From: Candidatus Rifleibacteriota bacterium
GTDB taxonomy: Bacteria > Muiribacteriota > Ozemobacteria > Ozemobacterales > Ozemobacteraceae
Direction: 5' to 3'
NCBI GenBank assembly: GCA_024710355.1
Contig: JANJUX010000040.1
Location: forward strand, 124,001 to 188,000
Length of the DNA: 64,000 nt
The notes beneath the pieces were generated by a model. It searched no databases. It saw only the letters and a program-made list of their open reading frames with translations, and was not told the origin of the DNA. Shown piece after piece: positions 1-8,664 of this stretch. Each line of letters starts with the position of its first letter. The stretch's first letter is position 1. A program made the position numbers and the translations under genes.

Positions 1-931
1 CTTCGCGGTTCTTTTTGACCAGCGCAGAATTGAAACAGTAGTTATTGTAGGCATAGGCCACATCTGAAACTGAAAGAATCATCATCAGGGTTGGCAGAAC
101 AATGGTGACCATGTTGAAGTTCTGCCCGAACAGGCCATAAAAACCGAGAAAGCCGAGGCCGCTGAAGAACATGGCGCCAAGCGCCATGAACAGAAAAACC
201 CATGAACGGTAGAGAATGAAGATCAGCGAAGCGATGGCCACATAGGCGACTGCGTTGAATACCGCCCCATCCTGAATGCTGAGGCGGTTGAGCTCGTTAT
301 ACATGACACCCATGCCGGCCAGCTTGAAGTTGAAGCCGTTGAGCTTCTGTCGCATTGCATCGATGATTTCCGGACGGCGGCTGTCCATGTCGGGCGTTGC
401 AACGGGTTCGGCGATAATGATCGCCCAGGTGGAACTGGCATTCTGCAGTATTCTTTGTTTGAACGGGTCATCCATGAATCGCTGCTGGATTTTTTCGGCC
501 TCTTCAATTGTGTTAACCGGGCCGCTCATCAGATCTTCTATGATCAATTCTTCGCCACTCAGGCCTATGAACGGCGAAAGACCAACACTGAGAACCCGTT
601 TGAAATTATGAGTGTCGTCTTCTATCTCTTTTGAGGCTTTGTAGATGGCCGAAAGCATGGCCGGCGAAAACATGCCGTCGCGGCTGCAGTCGACCATTGC
701 CAGAATTACTTCGTCGTTGCCGTAGCGCTTTTTGAATTCATTGTAGGCTTCAAGCGCCGGGTCACCTTCGAGAAACCAGAGTTCGAGACTGTTATCGATG
801 CTGATGTTGCGTGAAAAATAGAGTCCGCCGACCGAAACAATCACCAGCAGCGTGAAAAGCAGGCGCCGCCATCTGATGATGAAGCCGGCTCCCCACTTGA
901 AATAAGCATCTGCGAACTTGGTATTCGACAT
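1..931 (-). CDS. RND/MMPL-family transporter, C-terminal part beyond the window edge
   Basis: Open frame on the minus strand from ATG at 931 to base 1, about 310 residues with no stop, so the gene is truncated by the window. An AAAGGA ribosome site lies just upstream of the ATG. The product begins with one membrane segment (around residues 19-35), then an extracytoplasmic region with the S-L-E-L-W-F and F-x-x-x-Y-G-x-D features of the HAE3/MMPL branch of RND exporters, then a run of hydrophobic helices from about residue 215. These proteins export hydrophobic or lipid-like molecules using the proton gradient. It follows the ATP-grasp and esterase genes on the same strand and could export their product (inference). 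Substrate unknown. Confidence 0.8.
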   Translation of the reverse strand, partial: MSNTKFADAYFKWGAGFIIRWRRLLFTLLVIVSVGGLYFSRNISIDNSLELWFLEGDPALEAYNEFKKRYGNDEVILAMVDCSRDGMFSPAMLSAIYKASKEIEDDTHNFKRVLSVGLSPFIGLSGEELIIEDLMSGPVNTIEEAEKIQQRFMDDPFKQRILQNASSTWAIIIAEPVATPDMDSRRPEIIDAMRQKLNGFNFKLAGMGVMYNELNRLSIQDGAVFNAVAYVAIASLIFILYRSWVFLFMALGAMFFSGLGFLGFYGLFGQNFNMVTIVLPTLMMILSVSDVAYAYNNYCFNSALVKKNRE

Positions 932-976
932 CTCTGATTCCTTTACTTCTGGAAATTCTGTCTGCAGTTACTGATA

Positions 977-1009
977 TTTCAGCACCAACACCCGGTGTTG
1001 GTGCTGAAA
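977..1009. repeat. 33-bp near-perfect palindrome between esterase and exporter
   Basis: Two perfect 16-base arms (977-992 and 994-1009) flank a single central base. It lies between the esterase stop (1011) and the exporter start (931). On the transcribed minus strand there is no T-run after the stem, so it is not an ordinary intrinsic terminator. It may be an mRNA-stabilising hairpin, an attenuator or an operator. Confidence 0.6.
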
Positions 1010-1010
1010 G

Positions 1011-1817
1011 TCAGATTGAATGAAAGTTGTGCAGAAAATTCCGGCTCTGTTCCTGAGTCATGCGGTGCTTCGAGGTCAGAAAGCCTGCCCGGTCAAATTT
1101 GCCGAGAAAGTAGATGATCATCTTTTTCCACCAGGGCCAGTCGTGGTTGACATCATAGCCCCACAGGTCGAGCAACACCGGAACACCGGCGGCGCTGAGA
1201 TTGTCGCACATGTGAATCGCTTCGCCGGTCCACTCTTCCCAGGCGCCCTGACCGCTGCAGACGATCAGAAGGTTATTTTTCAGCTTTTCGACAATGTCTT
1301 TGCCCTTGATATCGCCGCTGTAACGCATCGGGTTGTGCAGATGCATTTCGTTGCTGTAAAAGCCCTGCATCGCGAATTCGATGTTGTAACAGCCGCTGAG
1401 AGCGATTCCTGAGTCAAAAGCCTCTGGCTGGCGCAGTGCGAAATTGGCTGTATGAAAGGCGCCGAAGCTGCAGCCGTGGGCGATAACCCCGGCCCCTTCA
1501 TGCCCGTCGTTCATGATGTGTGGGATGACATCTTCTCTGACTGCACGGTCGTAGTCGTTGGCGCGCTTGACCCGCTCAACCGGGTTGGTGCGGGCAAACC
1601 AGCTTTCGTGGTCGATGCTGTCGATGCAGTAGACATGGATCTTACCGCTTTGAATGAATGGTGCCAGGGTATCGATCATGCCGAAGTTTTCGTAATCGAA
1701 GAAGCGGCCTTCCTGTGAAGGAAAAACCACCATCGGCTTGCCGGAAGTGCCGTAAACCAGCATTTCCATCTGTCTGCCCAGGGCGTTGCTGTGGATAGTG
1801 CGGTATTCCCTGTTCAT
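1011..1817 (-). CDS. alpha/beta-hydrolase esterase (esterase D / PHB-depolymerase-like)
   Basis: 268 residues. The sequence has an alpha/beta-hydrolase pattern: a nucleophile elbow G-C-S-F-G-A near residue 115 and a C-terminal D-V-N-H-D-W segment that supplies the likely catalytic histidine. There is no signal peptide, so it should be cytoplasmic. The start codon overlaps the stop of the ATP-grasp gene by one base (TGATG at 1817), indicating translational coupling. The family covers carboxylesterases and acyl transferases; the substrate cannot be told from sequence. Pairing with an ATP-grasp ligase suggests it trims or transfers an acyl group on the ligase product (inference). Confidence 0.8.
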   Translation of the reverse strand: MNREYRTIHSNALGRQMEMLVYGTSGKPMVVFPSQEGRFFDYENFGMIDTLAPFIQSGKIHVYCIDSIDHESWFARTNPVERVKRANDYDRAVREDVIPHIMNDGHEGAGVIAHGCSFGAFHTANFALRQPEAFDSGIALSGCYNIEFAMQGFYSNEMHLHNPMRYSGDIKGKDIVEKLKNNLLIVCSGQGAWEEWTGEAIHMCDNLSAAGVPVLLDLWGYDVNHDWPWWKKMIIYFLGKFDRAGFLTSKHRMTQEQSRNFLHNFHSI

Positions 1818-2974
1818 CAGGCCTCCCAGGTAATGTCACGAATGACATTCTTGAGCTCGTCGAGATTGGCTGAGCGGGCCAGATAGCCCCAGTGACCCAT
1901 GACTTCGTATTCGATCGGGTTCATTGGCTGGCTGTGAACGATGCGGTCGCCCCATTTGGCGTAGAGCTGATCGTGGGAATATTTATAAGGGCGGTTATGC
2001 TTGCGGCTGATGAAGGCACAGTGATAGCGGCGGGTAAACGGTCGCTTTGGTTCGTGCCCGGCCATGATCGATGCCCACCAGTCGTAGACGTCGATATCGC
2101 AGGCAAAATTGAACATGTGGGTGGTCAGGCCTCCGGGGGGGCGCATATTGATTTCGAGAGCCTGGAATTTGCCATTTTTCAGCTTGAAAAATTCGATATG
2201 GAAAAACTTCTCACGCACGTTGGCGGCTTTGACAATGGCTCTGCCGTATTTTTCGAGTTCGGCCGGTATATCGATAAGGGAGTAATACCAGACGTTTTCG
2301 TTGTTTTTCACGACCTTGTGAATGTCGTTACTGAAATAATGCGATGTACAGAAAACAATATTGCCGTCTTTGTCGGTGAGGCCGTCGAATGACTGCAGTT
2401 CGCCATCGACGAATTCTTCCATGAAATAGTCGTAATCCTGTTTGATTGAGAAGAAATGTTTGAGGTCTTCTTCGGTGCGGATTGTATAGGTATCAGCAGC
2501 GCCAACCCCGATGTCGGGCTTGATGAAAACCGGGTAATGGCCATTGATGAATTCCTGACACTGCTTGATGTCTTTGATGACAATACCTCTGGCTGCTGGA
2601 ACCTGGGCTTGTTTAAAGATGTCTTTCATCATCGACTTGCGTTTGATGAACTGCAGATTGTTTGATTTGGGGCCGGTGACGTTGTAGGCATCGCGAACCA
2701 GTGCTTCAAGTTCTATCCAGGGTTCGAGATGTGATTCAACCCGGTCGATTTCGCCAAGGTGTTCTTTGAAAAATCCGGCCGCATCGACGACCTGTTGATT
2801 GTTCTCAAGTCGTTCGACCCGGTAATGTCCGCTGAGAGACTGTCTGACTCTCGGATCAAGGGCTTCGTCAGGCAGATCAGAGATGCCAAAGACTCTGACA
2901 CCATATTTAGCGAGAGATTCAACGAACTGAGAGTAGTGTGAGGGGTAATGTGGCGAAATATAGACGAGATTCAT
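1817..2974 (-). CDS. ATP-grasp ligase of unknown substrate
   Basis: 385 residues from ATG 2974, chosen because GGAG lies 8 bases upstream and the product then starts directly with the first beta strand (M-N-L-V-Y-I-S). Upstream in-frame starts lack a ribosome site. ATP-grasp features in order: the F-I-K-P-D segment with the nucleotide lysine, a glycine-rich loop, E-E-F-V-D-G-E, and the Mg-binding A-L-E-I-N-M-R-P-P-G-G near residue 280. The family couples a carboxylate to an amine or thiol through an acyl phosphate. It resembles amino-acid ligase or carboxylase-like ATP-grasp proteins rather than biotin carboxylase. First gene of an operon with the esterase and probably the exporter. Confidence 0.85.
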   Translation of the reverse strand: MNLVYISPHYPSHYSQFVESLAKYGVRVFGISDLPDEALDPRVRQSLSGHYRVERLENNQQVVDAAGFFKEHLGEIDRVESHLEPWIELEALVRDAYNVTGPKSNNLQFIKRKSMMKDIFKQAQVPAARGIVIKDIKQCQEFINGHYPVFIKPDIGVGAADTYTIRTEEDLKHFFSIKQDYDYFMEEFVDGELQSFDGLTDKDGNIVFCTSHYFSNDIHKVVKNNENVWYYSLIDIPAELEKYGRAIVKAANVREKFFHIEFFKLKNGKFQALEINMRPPGGLTTHMFNFACDIDVYDWWASIMAGHEPKRPFTRRYHCAFISRKHNRPYKYSHDQLYAKWGDRIVHSQPMNPIEYEVMGHWGYLARSANLDELKNVIRDITWEA

Positions 2975-3065
2975 CGTTTTTTCTCCGGGCAATGATTTTA
3001 CAGACATTTATACACTAAAACACCCATAATCAGGAAGTGCCTTGAAGAGAAAAACAAAAAGGCAG

Positions 3066-3094
3066 TTACCGTTTTATAGAAAATCCGTTATAAT
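3066..3094 (+). promoter_or_regulatory. sigma-70-like promoter for the C11 peptidase
   Basis: A perfect TATAAT (3089-3094) lies 17 bases downstream of a weak TTACCG (3066-3071), about 45 bases before the C11 peptidase start. The -10 is convincing; the -35 matches only three of six positions. Confidence 0.45.
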
Positions 3095-3140
3095 GGTCAA
3101 AAATGTACGCTCTTTAGCCCTCGAGTAAGGAGAATTGATT

Positions 3141-6100
3141 ATGAGTAAGAGAATACTGGCCGCGTTACTGGTTGTTATACACCTTTTGACGCTTGGCCCA
3201 AGTTGGGGTGCCGCTGCAACTGCGACTGCGACGAAGCAGAAAAAGAAGCCGACCACCGCAGCCACGGCCACCAAAAAGAAGACCACGGCAAAGCCTGCAA
3301 CCAAACCGGCAGAGAAAAAAGAAACTACTGCTGCCAAAAAGCCGGCCTCGACCAAAAAACCTGCTACAACAGCAAAGAAACCTGCCAGCACCAAACAGAC
3401 TTCAGCTGCGACAGCGCCAAAAACGACTTCAAAGGCCCTGACTGCTAATCAGCAGCAGGTCCTTGAACATCTGCAGATGCTCCAGGAAGTCTGGCAGCGC
3501 AAGATAACCCTTGAATTTCTTGCCGACAAGCGCTCTGATAAGCTGCTTGCCGAAATTCTCGCCGATTTCCCGAAAAAGCTGCAGAGCAACTTCGTCTCTA
3601 ATATCCGTGGCGATTACCAGGCCGAATTTATGGCCAACTATGCCGCCAAATCAGACGAAGAGACCAGTCGCGCCTATGACATGTTCAAAGATCAGCCAGC
3701 TCTCGACCCGGTTCTGGGTGCAGTAATCAAGCAGTCTGCTTCGCCCCTCGAACTTGCTTATTTCGATCTGGTCAAAAAAGTGACCACTCGCCGCAAGTTT
3801 CAGGCAAATAACGACCCCAGCCCCGAAATCAAGAAGCTCGACACTTTCTGGCAGACCGTCTACGGCAAGATGCGCGAAAATGCCAATAAAGACCGCTACG
3901 ATGCAATCGCTGCGCTCTATAAAGATGCTTCTGCCAAAGATTTTCCGATTCACTGGTATGATGATGCCCAGCATGCGGTTGCTTTCGAAACCGAAGGCCG
4001 CAAAACCGGCACACCACACAAAAAAGGCCGCAAAAAATGGACAATTCTCGCCTATATCTGCGCCGACAACGATCTCGAACATTTCGGTCTCGTTGATATC
4101 AATGAAATGGAACAGGTCGGCAGCAGCGATAATGTAAATATCGTCGCTCAGATCGACCGCATGGCCGGCGGTAAGGGTGATACCATCGCTGATGGCAACT
4201 GGGTTGGCACCAGAAGATATTTTGTCGACAAAGACAACGATATGAGCAAGGTCAGCAGCAAGATGGTCATGAATCTTGGCGAACAGTGCATGGGCAACAA
4301 AGCGACGCTGGCCGATTTCCTTAAATGGGGCGTTAAAACCTATCCGGCCGATAACGTCGTCGTCATCGTCTGGAACCATGGCGCCGGCTGGTCAGGCATC
4401 GCGCACGATGAAGAGTCAGACCGCATGCTCAGTATGACCGACGTTTCTTATGCGCTGCGAGAAGGCCAGAAAGAACTTTCAAAGGTCAACGGCAAAGAAT
4501 CGAAGTTTGCCATTGTCGACTTTGATGCCTGTCTGATGGGCACTATCGAAGTTGCCTACGAAATCTCTGATACTGCCCAGTATATGGTTGCATCTGAAGA
4601 GAACGAGCCCGGCAACGGCATGCCCTACGCCGATTATCTCGCTCCTCTAGTGAAGAACCCAGATCTGAGCCCCGCCGAAATGACCAAACGCATGGTCGGC
4701 ACCTATGTCTATTCTTATGCCAAGGGCGGTTCGGCTTCTAACTCATTTGTTAAAGGCTCGCCGGTAACCAAGGCCGCAACCGACCTCAGCAAAATCGGCT
4801 CACTGGTTAAAAAGTTCGACAAACTTGGTCAGGCACTGCTGGCCAATCACGAGGCCTATTCTGACCTGCTGGTCGCCGAAGGCGGTCGTTTCGCCTCTAT
4901 CAAACGCTATTCTGATGAAACGCTCGTCGACCTGATCGACTTTACCCACAAGCTTGCCCAGATGCCCGAAGCACCCTCTGACATCAGAGAACTCTGCATC
5001 GATATCATCAAGTCTTACGGTTACCCGGTCGAAAACGATCGTCTGGCCAAGCCGGTTCTCATAACCAGCACCAAGCCCGGCGTCGTCATCTGGGGCTACA
5101 ATGGCTGGCGCATGCCTCCCAAAGAACTGTGGCCTTCAGGCACCCGGGTTTTCCAGTCACGACTGGCTCTGACGCCGCTGCGCGAAATGCAGGGTGGTGG
5201 TTATTCCTGCCAGATCGGGCCTTTTGAGCCGGTTGTTGATGAAGCCCTCGAAAAGAAGGTCTTTGTTGAAGAAATCAACTACCAGGTAGTTGAGCAGAAC
5301 GGTAAAGCTCAGGACAAACGCCGCATCAAGCAGGGCAAAGAATATCTGATCGTTTCGAAGTTCCCCGAAACCTCACCGATGGTAATCGAAGGCCACACCC
5401 AGGGTATGGGCGACAGCCACGGCCTCTCGATCTATTTCCCGCCTTCCTATAATTTCCGCAATAACTACAAGGCTCTGAAGTTTGCCAAAGATACAAGCTG
5501 GGATGAATTCCTCGAAAAAACGCCGGTGTTCAAACGCAAAGCCGACGTGTTGCTGTGCGGTCAGATGGTCCAGGATCCGATGACTTTACCTCTGGTGGCG
5601 CATGCCCTCAAGGCCAACAAGGTTGAATTCCAGGTATTATGGGATCCGGCGGTGTTCGCTTTCAAATTCAAGGATATTCTGCGTCAGTTTGCCGGCAAAG
5701 GCATGGTCATCACCGACAGCGTCAGTGCCAGCAGTATGGGTCAGATGGCCCCGAGTTCAGAAGATCTGCACGACTACCTGACCAATGGCGGCAGCCTGAT
5801 GATGGCCGCTCAGTCGGTTGGCAAATCGAATGTTCACCGCGATCTGCTGAAGGATTACTTCAAATTCACCTTTGTTGAAGAAGAAAAAGACTTTGATGAA
5901 CTGATCTGCAAGGGCAAAGAAGAATTCACCATGCATCTGAATGGTGACGAATCGGCCAGAACCGCCTCTGACATCACCGTCATGAAGACTGCCGAACCCT
6001 GCAAAATCCTCGTCACCATGCCTGATGGTCAGGGCGCTGCGATTTATGCCACGGGCCAGGGCAAGAACGGCAAGTCATACTCGGGTGTATACCTTGGCTT

Positions 6101-6200
6101 CAGATATGAGGCCGTTGGCGATACCGAAGCCCGCAACCGGCTGATGGGCGAGATTCTTGATCGCCTGCTGCCGCAAAGACATCAGCTCAGTCTTTTCTGA
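3141..6200 (+). CDS. Secreted clostripain-family (C11) cysteine peptidase
   Basis: 1019 residues from ATG 3141, 8 bases after AAGGAG; a TTG six bases upstream is too close to that site. Domains: a signal peptide (about 1-24), a Lys/Thr/Ala/Pro-rich low-complexity linker (about 30-105), a helical region, then the C11 caspase-fold domain beginning with W-T-I-L-A-Y-I-C-A-D-N-D near residue 300. The catalytic His is in N-H-G-A-G-W (H413) and the catalytic Cys in D-A-C-L-M-G (C464). The C-terminal part (about 795-1010) looks like a class I glutamine-amidotransferase-like fold. Clostripains cleave after Arg or Lys and are often self-activated. Exported to periplasm or outside; probably monocistronic, with its own promoter and terminator. 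Confidence 0.92.
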   Translation: MSKRILAALLVVIHLLTLGPSWGAAATATATKQKKKPTTAATATKKKTTAKPATKPAEKKETTAAKKPASTKKPATTAKKPASTKQTSAATAPKTTSKALTANQQQVLEHLQMLQEVWQRKITLEFLADKRSDKLLAEILADFPKKLQSNFVSNIRGDYQAEFMANYAAKSDEETSRAYDMFKDQPALDPVLGAVIKQSASPLELAYFDLVKKVTTRRKFQANNDPSPEIKKLDTFWQTVYGKMRENANKDRYDAIAALYKDASAKDFPIHWYDDAQHAVAFETEGRKTGTPHKKGRKKWTILAYICADNDLEHFGLVDINEMEQVGSSDNVNIVAQIDRMAGGKGDTIADGNWVGTRRYFVDKDNDMSKVSSKMVMNLGEQCMGNKATLADFLKWGVKTYPADNVVVIVWNHGAGWSGIAHDEESDRMLSMTDVSYALREGQKELSKVNGKESKFAIVDFDACLMGTIEVAYEISDTAQYMVASEENEPGNGMPYADYLAPLVKNPDLSPAEMTKRMVGTYVYSYAKGGSASNSFVKGSPVTKAATDLSKIGSLVKKFDKLGQALLANHEAYSDLLVAEGGRFASIKRYSDETLVDLIDFTHKLAQMPEAPSDIRELCIDIIKSYGYPVENDRLAKPVLITSTKPGVVIWGYNGWRMPPKELWPSGTRVFQSRLALTPLREMQGGGYSCQIGPFEPVVDEALEKKVFVEEINYQVVEQNGKAQDKRRIKQGKEYLIVSKFPETSPMVIEGHTQGMGDSHGLSIYFPPSYNFRNNYKALKFAKDTSWDEFLEKTPVFKRKADVLLCGQMVQDPMTLPLVAHALKANKVEFQVLWDPAVFAFKFKDILRQFAGKGMVITDSVSASSMGQMAPSSEDLHDYLTNGGSLMMAAQSVGKSNVHRDLLKDYFKFTFVEEEKDFDELICKGKEEFTMHLNGDESARTASDITVMKTAEPCKILVTMPDGQGAAIYATGQGKNGKSYSGVYLGFRYEAVGDTEARNRLMGEILDRLLPQRHQLSLF

Positions 6201-6237
6201 AGACGAGCAGTTGTGCCATACAGGCGCTGAAGATTAA

Positions 6238-6271
6238 AAAAAAGGCACTGCCGCGAGGCAGTGCCTTTTTT
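6238..6271 (+). terminator. Intrinsic terminator after the C11 peptidase
   Basis: Nine-base perfect stem (6244-6252 with 6257-6265), GCGA loop, A-run before and T-run after the stem. Confidence 0.9.
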
Positions 6272-6335
6272 ATGGCATAAACCGGTCAATTTGTGCTAAA
6301 CCAATATTAATAAAGTGATCCGGGGGTACTACAGT

Positions 6336-6695
6336 TTGGATAATTCTCAGTTGCAGATCTCAATCAAAAAAAACTTTCCGGTCGTCAGTTTTATCGGTAA
6401 CTGCAAGGCTGAAGGCATTGACGGCATCTGTGCCCGCCTGCAGGAACTTGCGGTTACCGGGCATAAAAAATTCGTGTTCGATTTTTCGGCCTGCAAACTC
6501 ATTAACAGTCCGGCCATGGGCGAGATTCTTGAGGCAATTCTTCTGATCGACCGTGATTTCGAAGGGCATGTGGTTGTCTGCGGACTCGACTCTCTTAAAG
6601 AGACGCTGTTTTCGATTTCAGGCATCATACCTATTGCGCAGCCCGCACCAGATGTCATTGCCGCCCTTGAGCTGATCGAAAATATCGATGACTGA
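6336..6695 (+). CDS. STAS-domain protein (anti-sigma-factor antagonist type)
   Basis: 119 residues if started at TTG 6336, which has CGGGGG nine bases upstream; a GTG at 6315 would add seven residues but has no ribosome site. The whole protein is one STAS-like fold: F-P-V-V-S-F-I-G-N, then F-V-F-D-F-S-A-C, then N-S-P-A-M-G-E, where the serine aligns with the phosphorylated serine of SpoIIAA-like antagonists. Such proteins bind anti-sigma or kinase partners and are switched by phosphorylation. No kinase or phosphatase partner is adjacent. The nearest anti-sigma factor in the window is at 11895-12503, and it is of the zinc-finger type, not the usual STAS partner. Confidence 0.75.
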   Translation: MDNSQLQISIKKNFPVVSFIGNCKAEGIDGICARLQELAVTGHKKFVFDFSACKLINSPAMGEILEAILLIDRDFEGHVVVCGLDSLKETLFSISGIIPIAQPAPDVIAALELIENIDD

Positions 6696-6772
6696 TTTTT
6701 TTTGTTACGTCTTTTCGCTTCGTGCGTAATGCTTAATAGAAGGTAAATTTCATGTCTGCGAGGGAGGTTTTT

Positions 6773-7504
6773 ATGCGTTTTTTCAAAGCCTTGACCTTTA
6801 TCATGCTTATGGGGCTTGTTTCGGTCAGTATGACCGGTTGTGACGCGTCGAAGATCATCGACGTCATCAGCAAGGTCGCTGAAGGTGTTCAGAAAGCTAT
6901 TCCGGCGGTCAAAGAGGTTATCAACACCGTCAGTAATGCCCTGCCACAGAATACCGACACTGCTACCAACAACAACACTGCCACCACCAACAATGAGCAG
7001 GCTGCCAACAATAATGCCAATGTGACCATTACCAGTGCCGGTGACGACGAAGATGTCGGCAACACAACGACAACCAACAATGTTACCGCCAACACGACCA
7101 ATTCGACCTCAACCGCTCAGCAGGCACGTATTGCTTCAAGCATTCGCTCGCTTCTCGGCAGCACCAGCTTCCGTGGCGCTGACGTTGACGGTGGTAACCT
7201 GGCCTGCGCCAAAGTCGTTTCTACCGCTCTCAAAAATGCCGGCGTTCTCAGCCGGGTTCAGCTCAACTGTGATGCGGTTGTAAGCGATCTTAGAGCAGTC
7301 GGCTGGCAGAGAGTCAATGTTCCTCCTTATCAGGAAGGCGATGTCGTTACCTGGACAACCAGCCGTGGCCCCGGTCGCCATATTGGTATCATCGTTAAGC
7401 AGGGCAACACATTTCAGGCCATTTCGAACAGCTCTTCCGAAAGAACTCCGCGCGTTCACAGCATCAACTATATGCCGATCACACAGGTTTTGAGAAAGGT
7501 TTGA
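6773..7504 (+). CDS. Lipoprotein with Asn/Thr-rich linker and CHAP-like amidase domain
   Basis: 243 residues from ATG 6773, five bases after GGGAGG. The first 23 residues form a lipoprotein signal with lipobox S-M-T-G-C (lipidated Cys23). A low-complexity Asn/Thr linker spans about 60-115, followed by a C-terminal domain with catalytic-type Cys145 (L-A-C-A-K), a G-D-V-V-T-W strand and His203 (R-H-I-G-I-I-V), the arrangement seen in CHAP/NlpC-like peptidoglycan amidases. It is likely anchored in the periplasm and acts on the cell wall (inference). The beta-propeller gene follows after 14 bases and is probably in the same transcript. Confidence 0.75.
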   Translation: MRFFKALTFIMLMGLVSVSMTGCDASKIIDVISKVAEGVQKAIPAVKEVINTVSNALPQNTDTATNNNTATTNNEQAANNNANVTITSAGDDEDVGNTTTTNNVTANTTNSTSTAQQARIASSIRSLLGSTSFRGADVDGGNLACAKVVSTALKNAGVLSRVQLNCDAVVSDLRAVGWQRVNVPPYQEGDVVTWTTSRGPGRHIGIIVKQGNTFQAISNSSSERTPRVHSINYMPITQVLRKV

Positions 7505-7518
7505 TCAGAGGAAACACT

Positions 7519-8448
7519 ATGAGAAAAGCAACCGTTACGCTGATGGCAATATTCATGTTCGCTTTCGCCGGCCCGGCCTTCTGTAACTGGGAAATCCCGT
7601 TCGGTCAGGAAAAGACTCAGGTTGGTATCACTGCTCCGGTTCATGCTGAAGATATGCCGGTGGGTCCTGGCTCTTACCGCGCACACGGCTCTGATATCTG
7701 GGTTCTCGACTCGGTCAAAGGCAGAGTGCTCTGCTTTGGCGCCGATAACAAAATCAGCCAGGAAGTCGCCTTTCCGGCTCTTGGCAAAGATTTCATTCTT
7801 ACCGATTTTGCCCTGCAGCTTGGCGAAAATGGTGAAGTAAAAGCTGTCGCCACTATCGATATGCGCGCCAAGGAAATTGTGGTCGCCGGTCTTGACGGCA
7901 AAGAAATCAGAAGAATCAAAGCCGGTAATATGATGCAGCTCGACGAAATCGACATTGATCGCAATGGTCAGGTCTATGTAGGCGACTACGCTGCTGCCAG
8001 TATCGCTGTTTTTTCTGCCGATGGCACCGCCCTGAGAAACATTCCGTGGCAGGCATCGGGTTTTGCGGTTGACAGCAGCAACAACCTGCACATGCTAAGT
8101 TACGCTGAAGGTTCCGGGCACGCGCTGGTTACCATCGGTGCTGATGGCAAAGAAGTCGCACGGCACGAAATCGGCATGGCCGAAATGCAGAACCCGAGAA
8201 TCTGGGCCGTAAAAGATTCCGGCGAATGCCTGGTCTCGATGGTGCCGCCGAGTGGCGATCCGAGCAAACAGAAACTGATGCTGTTCTCTGCCGATGGCAA
8301 AGCAGCCGGTTCTGCTGATTTCTCCAATCCCTACTACATCAATCGTTACATTGCCGCTTCCAAAGACAACGTCTGGCTGGTAAAAGCCGATTATCTAAAA
8401 GCTCCGGGCGAACCGGTCAAATTCGATTCTCTGTCTCTCGCAAAATAA
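7519..8448 (+). CDS. Secreted NHL-like beta-propeller protein
   Basis: 309 residues from ATG 7519 with AGAGGA six bases upstream. A signal peptide covers about the first 21 residues. The rest contains repeated blade-like units of the type I-W-V-L-D, I-V-V-A-G-L-D-G-K, V-Y-V-G-D-Y, A-V-F-S-A-D-G and L-F-S-A-D-G-K, typical of NHL/SMP-30 propellers that act as binding scaffolds. No catalytic residues are recognised. It follows the CHAP-like lipoprotein, and a strong terminator follows it. Confidence 0.65.
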   Translation: MRKATVTLMAIFMFAFAGPAFCNWEIPFGQEKTQVGITAPVHAEDMPVGPGSYRAHGSDIWVLDSVKGRVLCFGADNKISQEVAFPALGKDFILTDFALQLGENGEVKAVATIDMRAKEIVVAGLDGKEIRRIKAGNMMQLDEIDIDRNGQVYVGDYAAASIAVFSADGTALRNIPWQASGFAVDSSNNLHMLSYAEGSGHALVTIGADGKEVARHEIGMAEMQNPRIWAVKDSGECLVSMVPPSGDPSKQKLMLFSADGKAAGSADFSNPYYINRYIAASKDNVWLVKADYLKAPGEPVKFDSLSLAK

Positions 8449-8459
8449 GTTCTACAGAT

Positions 8460-8503
8460 AAAACCGGGCTGCTTCAGCAACTCTGAATCAGCCCGGTTTT
8501 TTA
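8460..8503 (+). terminator. Intrinsic terminator after the beta-propeller gene
   Basis: Eleven-base stem (8461-8471 with 8489-8499) followed by a T-rich run. Confidence 0.9.
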
Positions 8504-8565
8504 TTTTAGTTTTCTCTGTCACAGAAGAATTGCCGGTATTTTGACAAAATTGAATCTGTATATTG

Positions 8566-8614
8566 CCGTTATCCCGGGCTTGCCCCGGGAGGTGGAATGC
8601 GGGGAATCCCGTCG
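8566..8614. repeat. GC-rich dispersed-repeat-like element
   Basis: Contains an inverted CCCGGG/CCCCGGG core beginning with a GTTATCCCGGG-type end, resembling the short mobile-looking intergenic repeats that start with GTCATCCC. It recalls the clearer element at 16724-16789 but is incomplete and not a sequence copy of it. Confidence 0.3.
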
Positions 8615-8664
8615 TTAAGAGGGCGCGTCGATTTTGCACTGCTTCAGTGCTGAAGGGCGACTGG

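Noticed and set aside
3240-3450. Lys/Ala/Thr/Pro repeats considered as a DNA tandem repeat or histone-like gene
   Set aside because: The stretch is in frame within the C11 gene after its signal peptide and is not a regular nucleotide repeat.
8530-8570. TTGACA at 8541 as a promoter
   Set aside because: No -10 at suitable spacing and no gene downstream on the plus strand.
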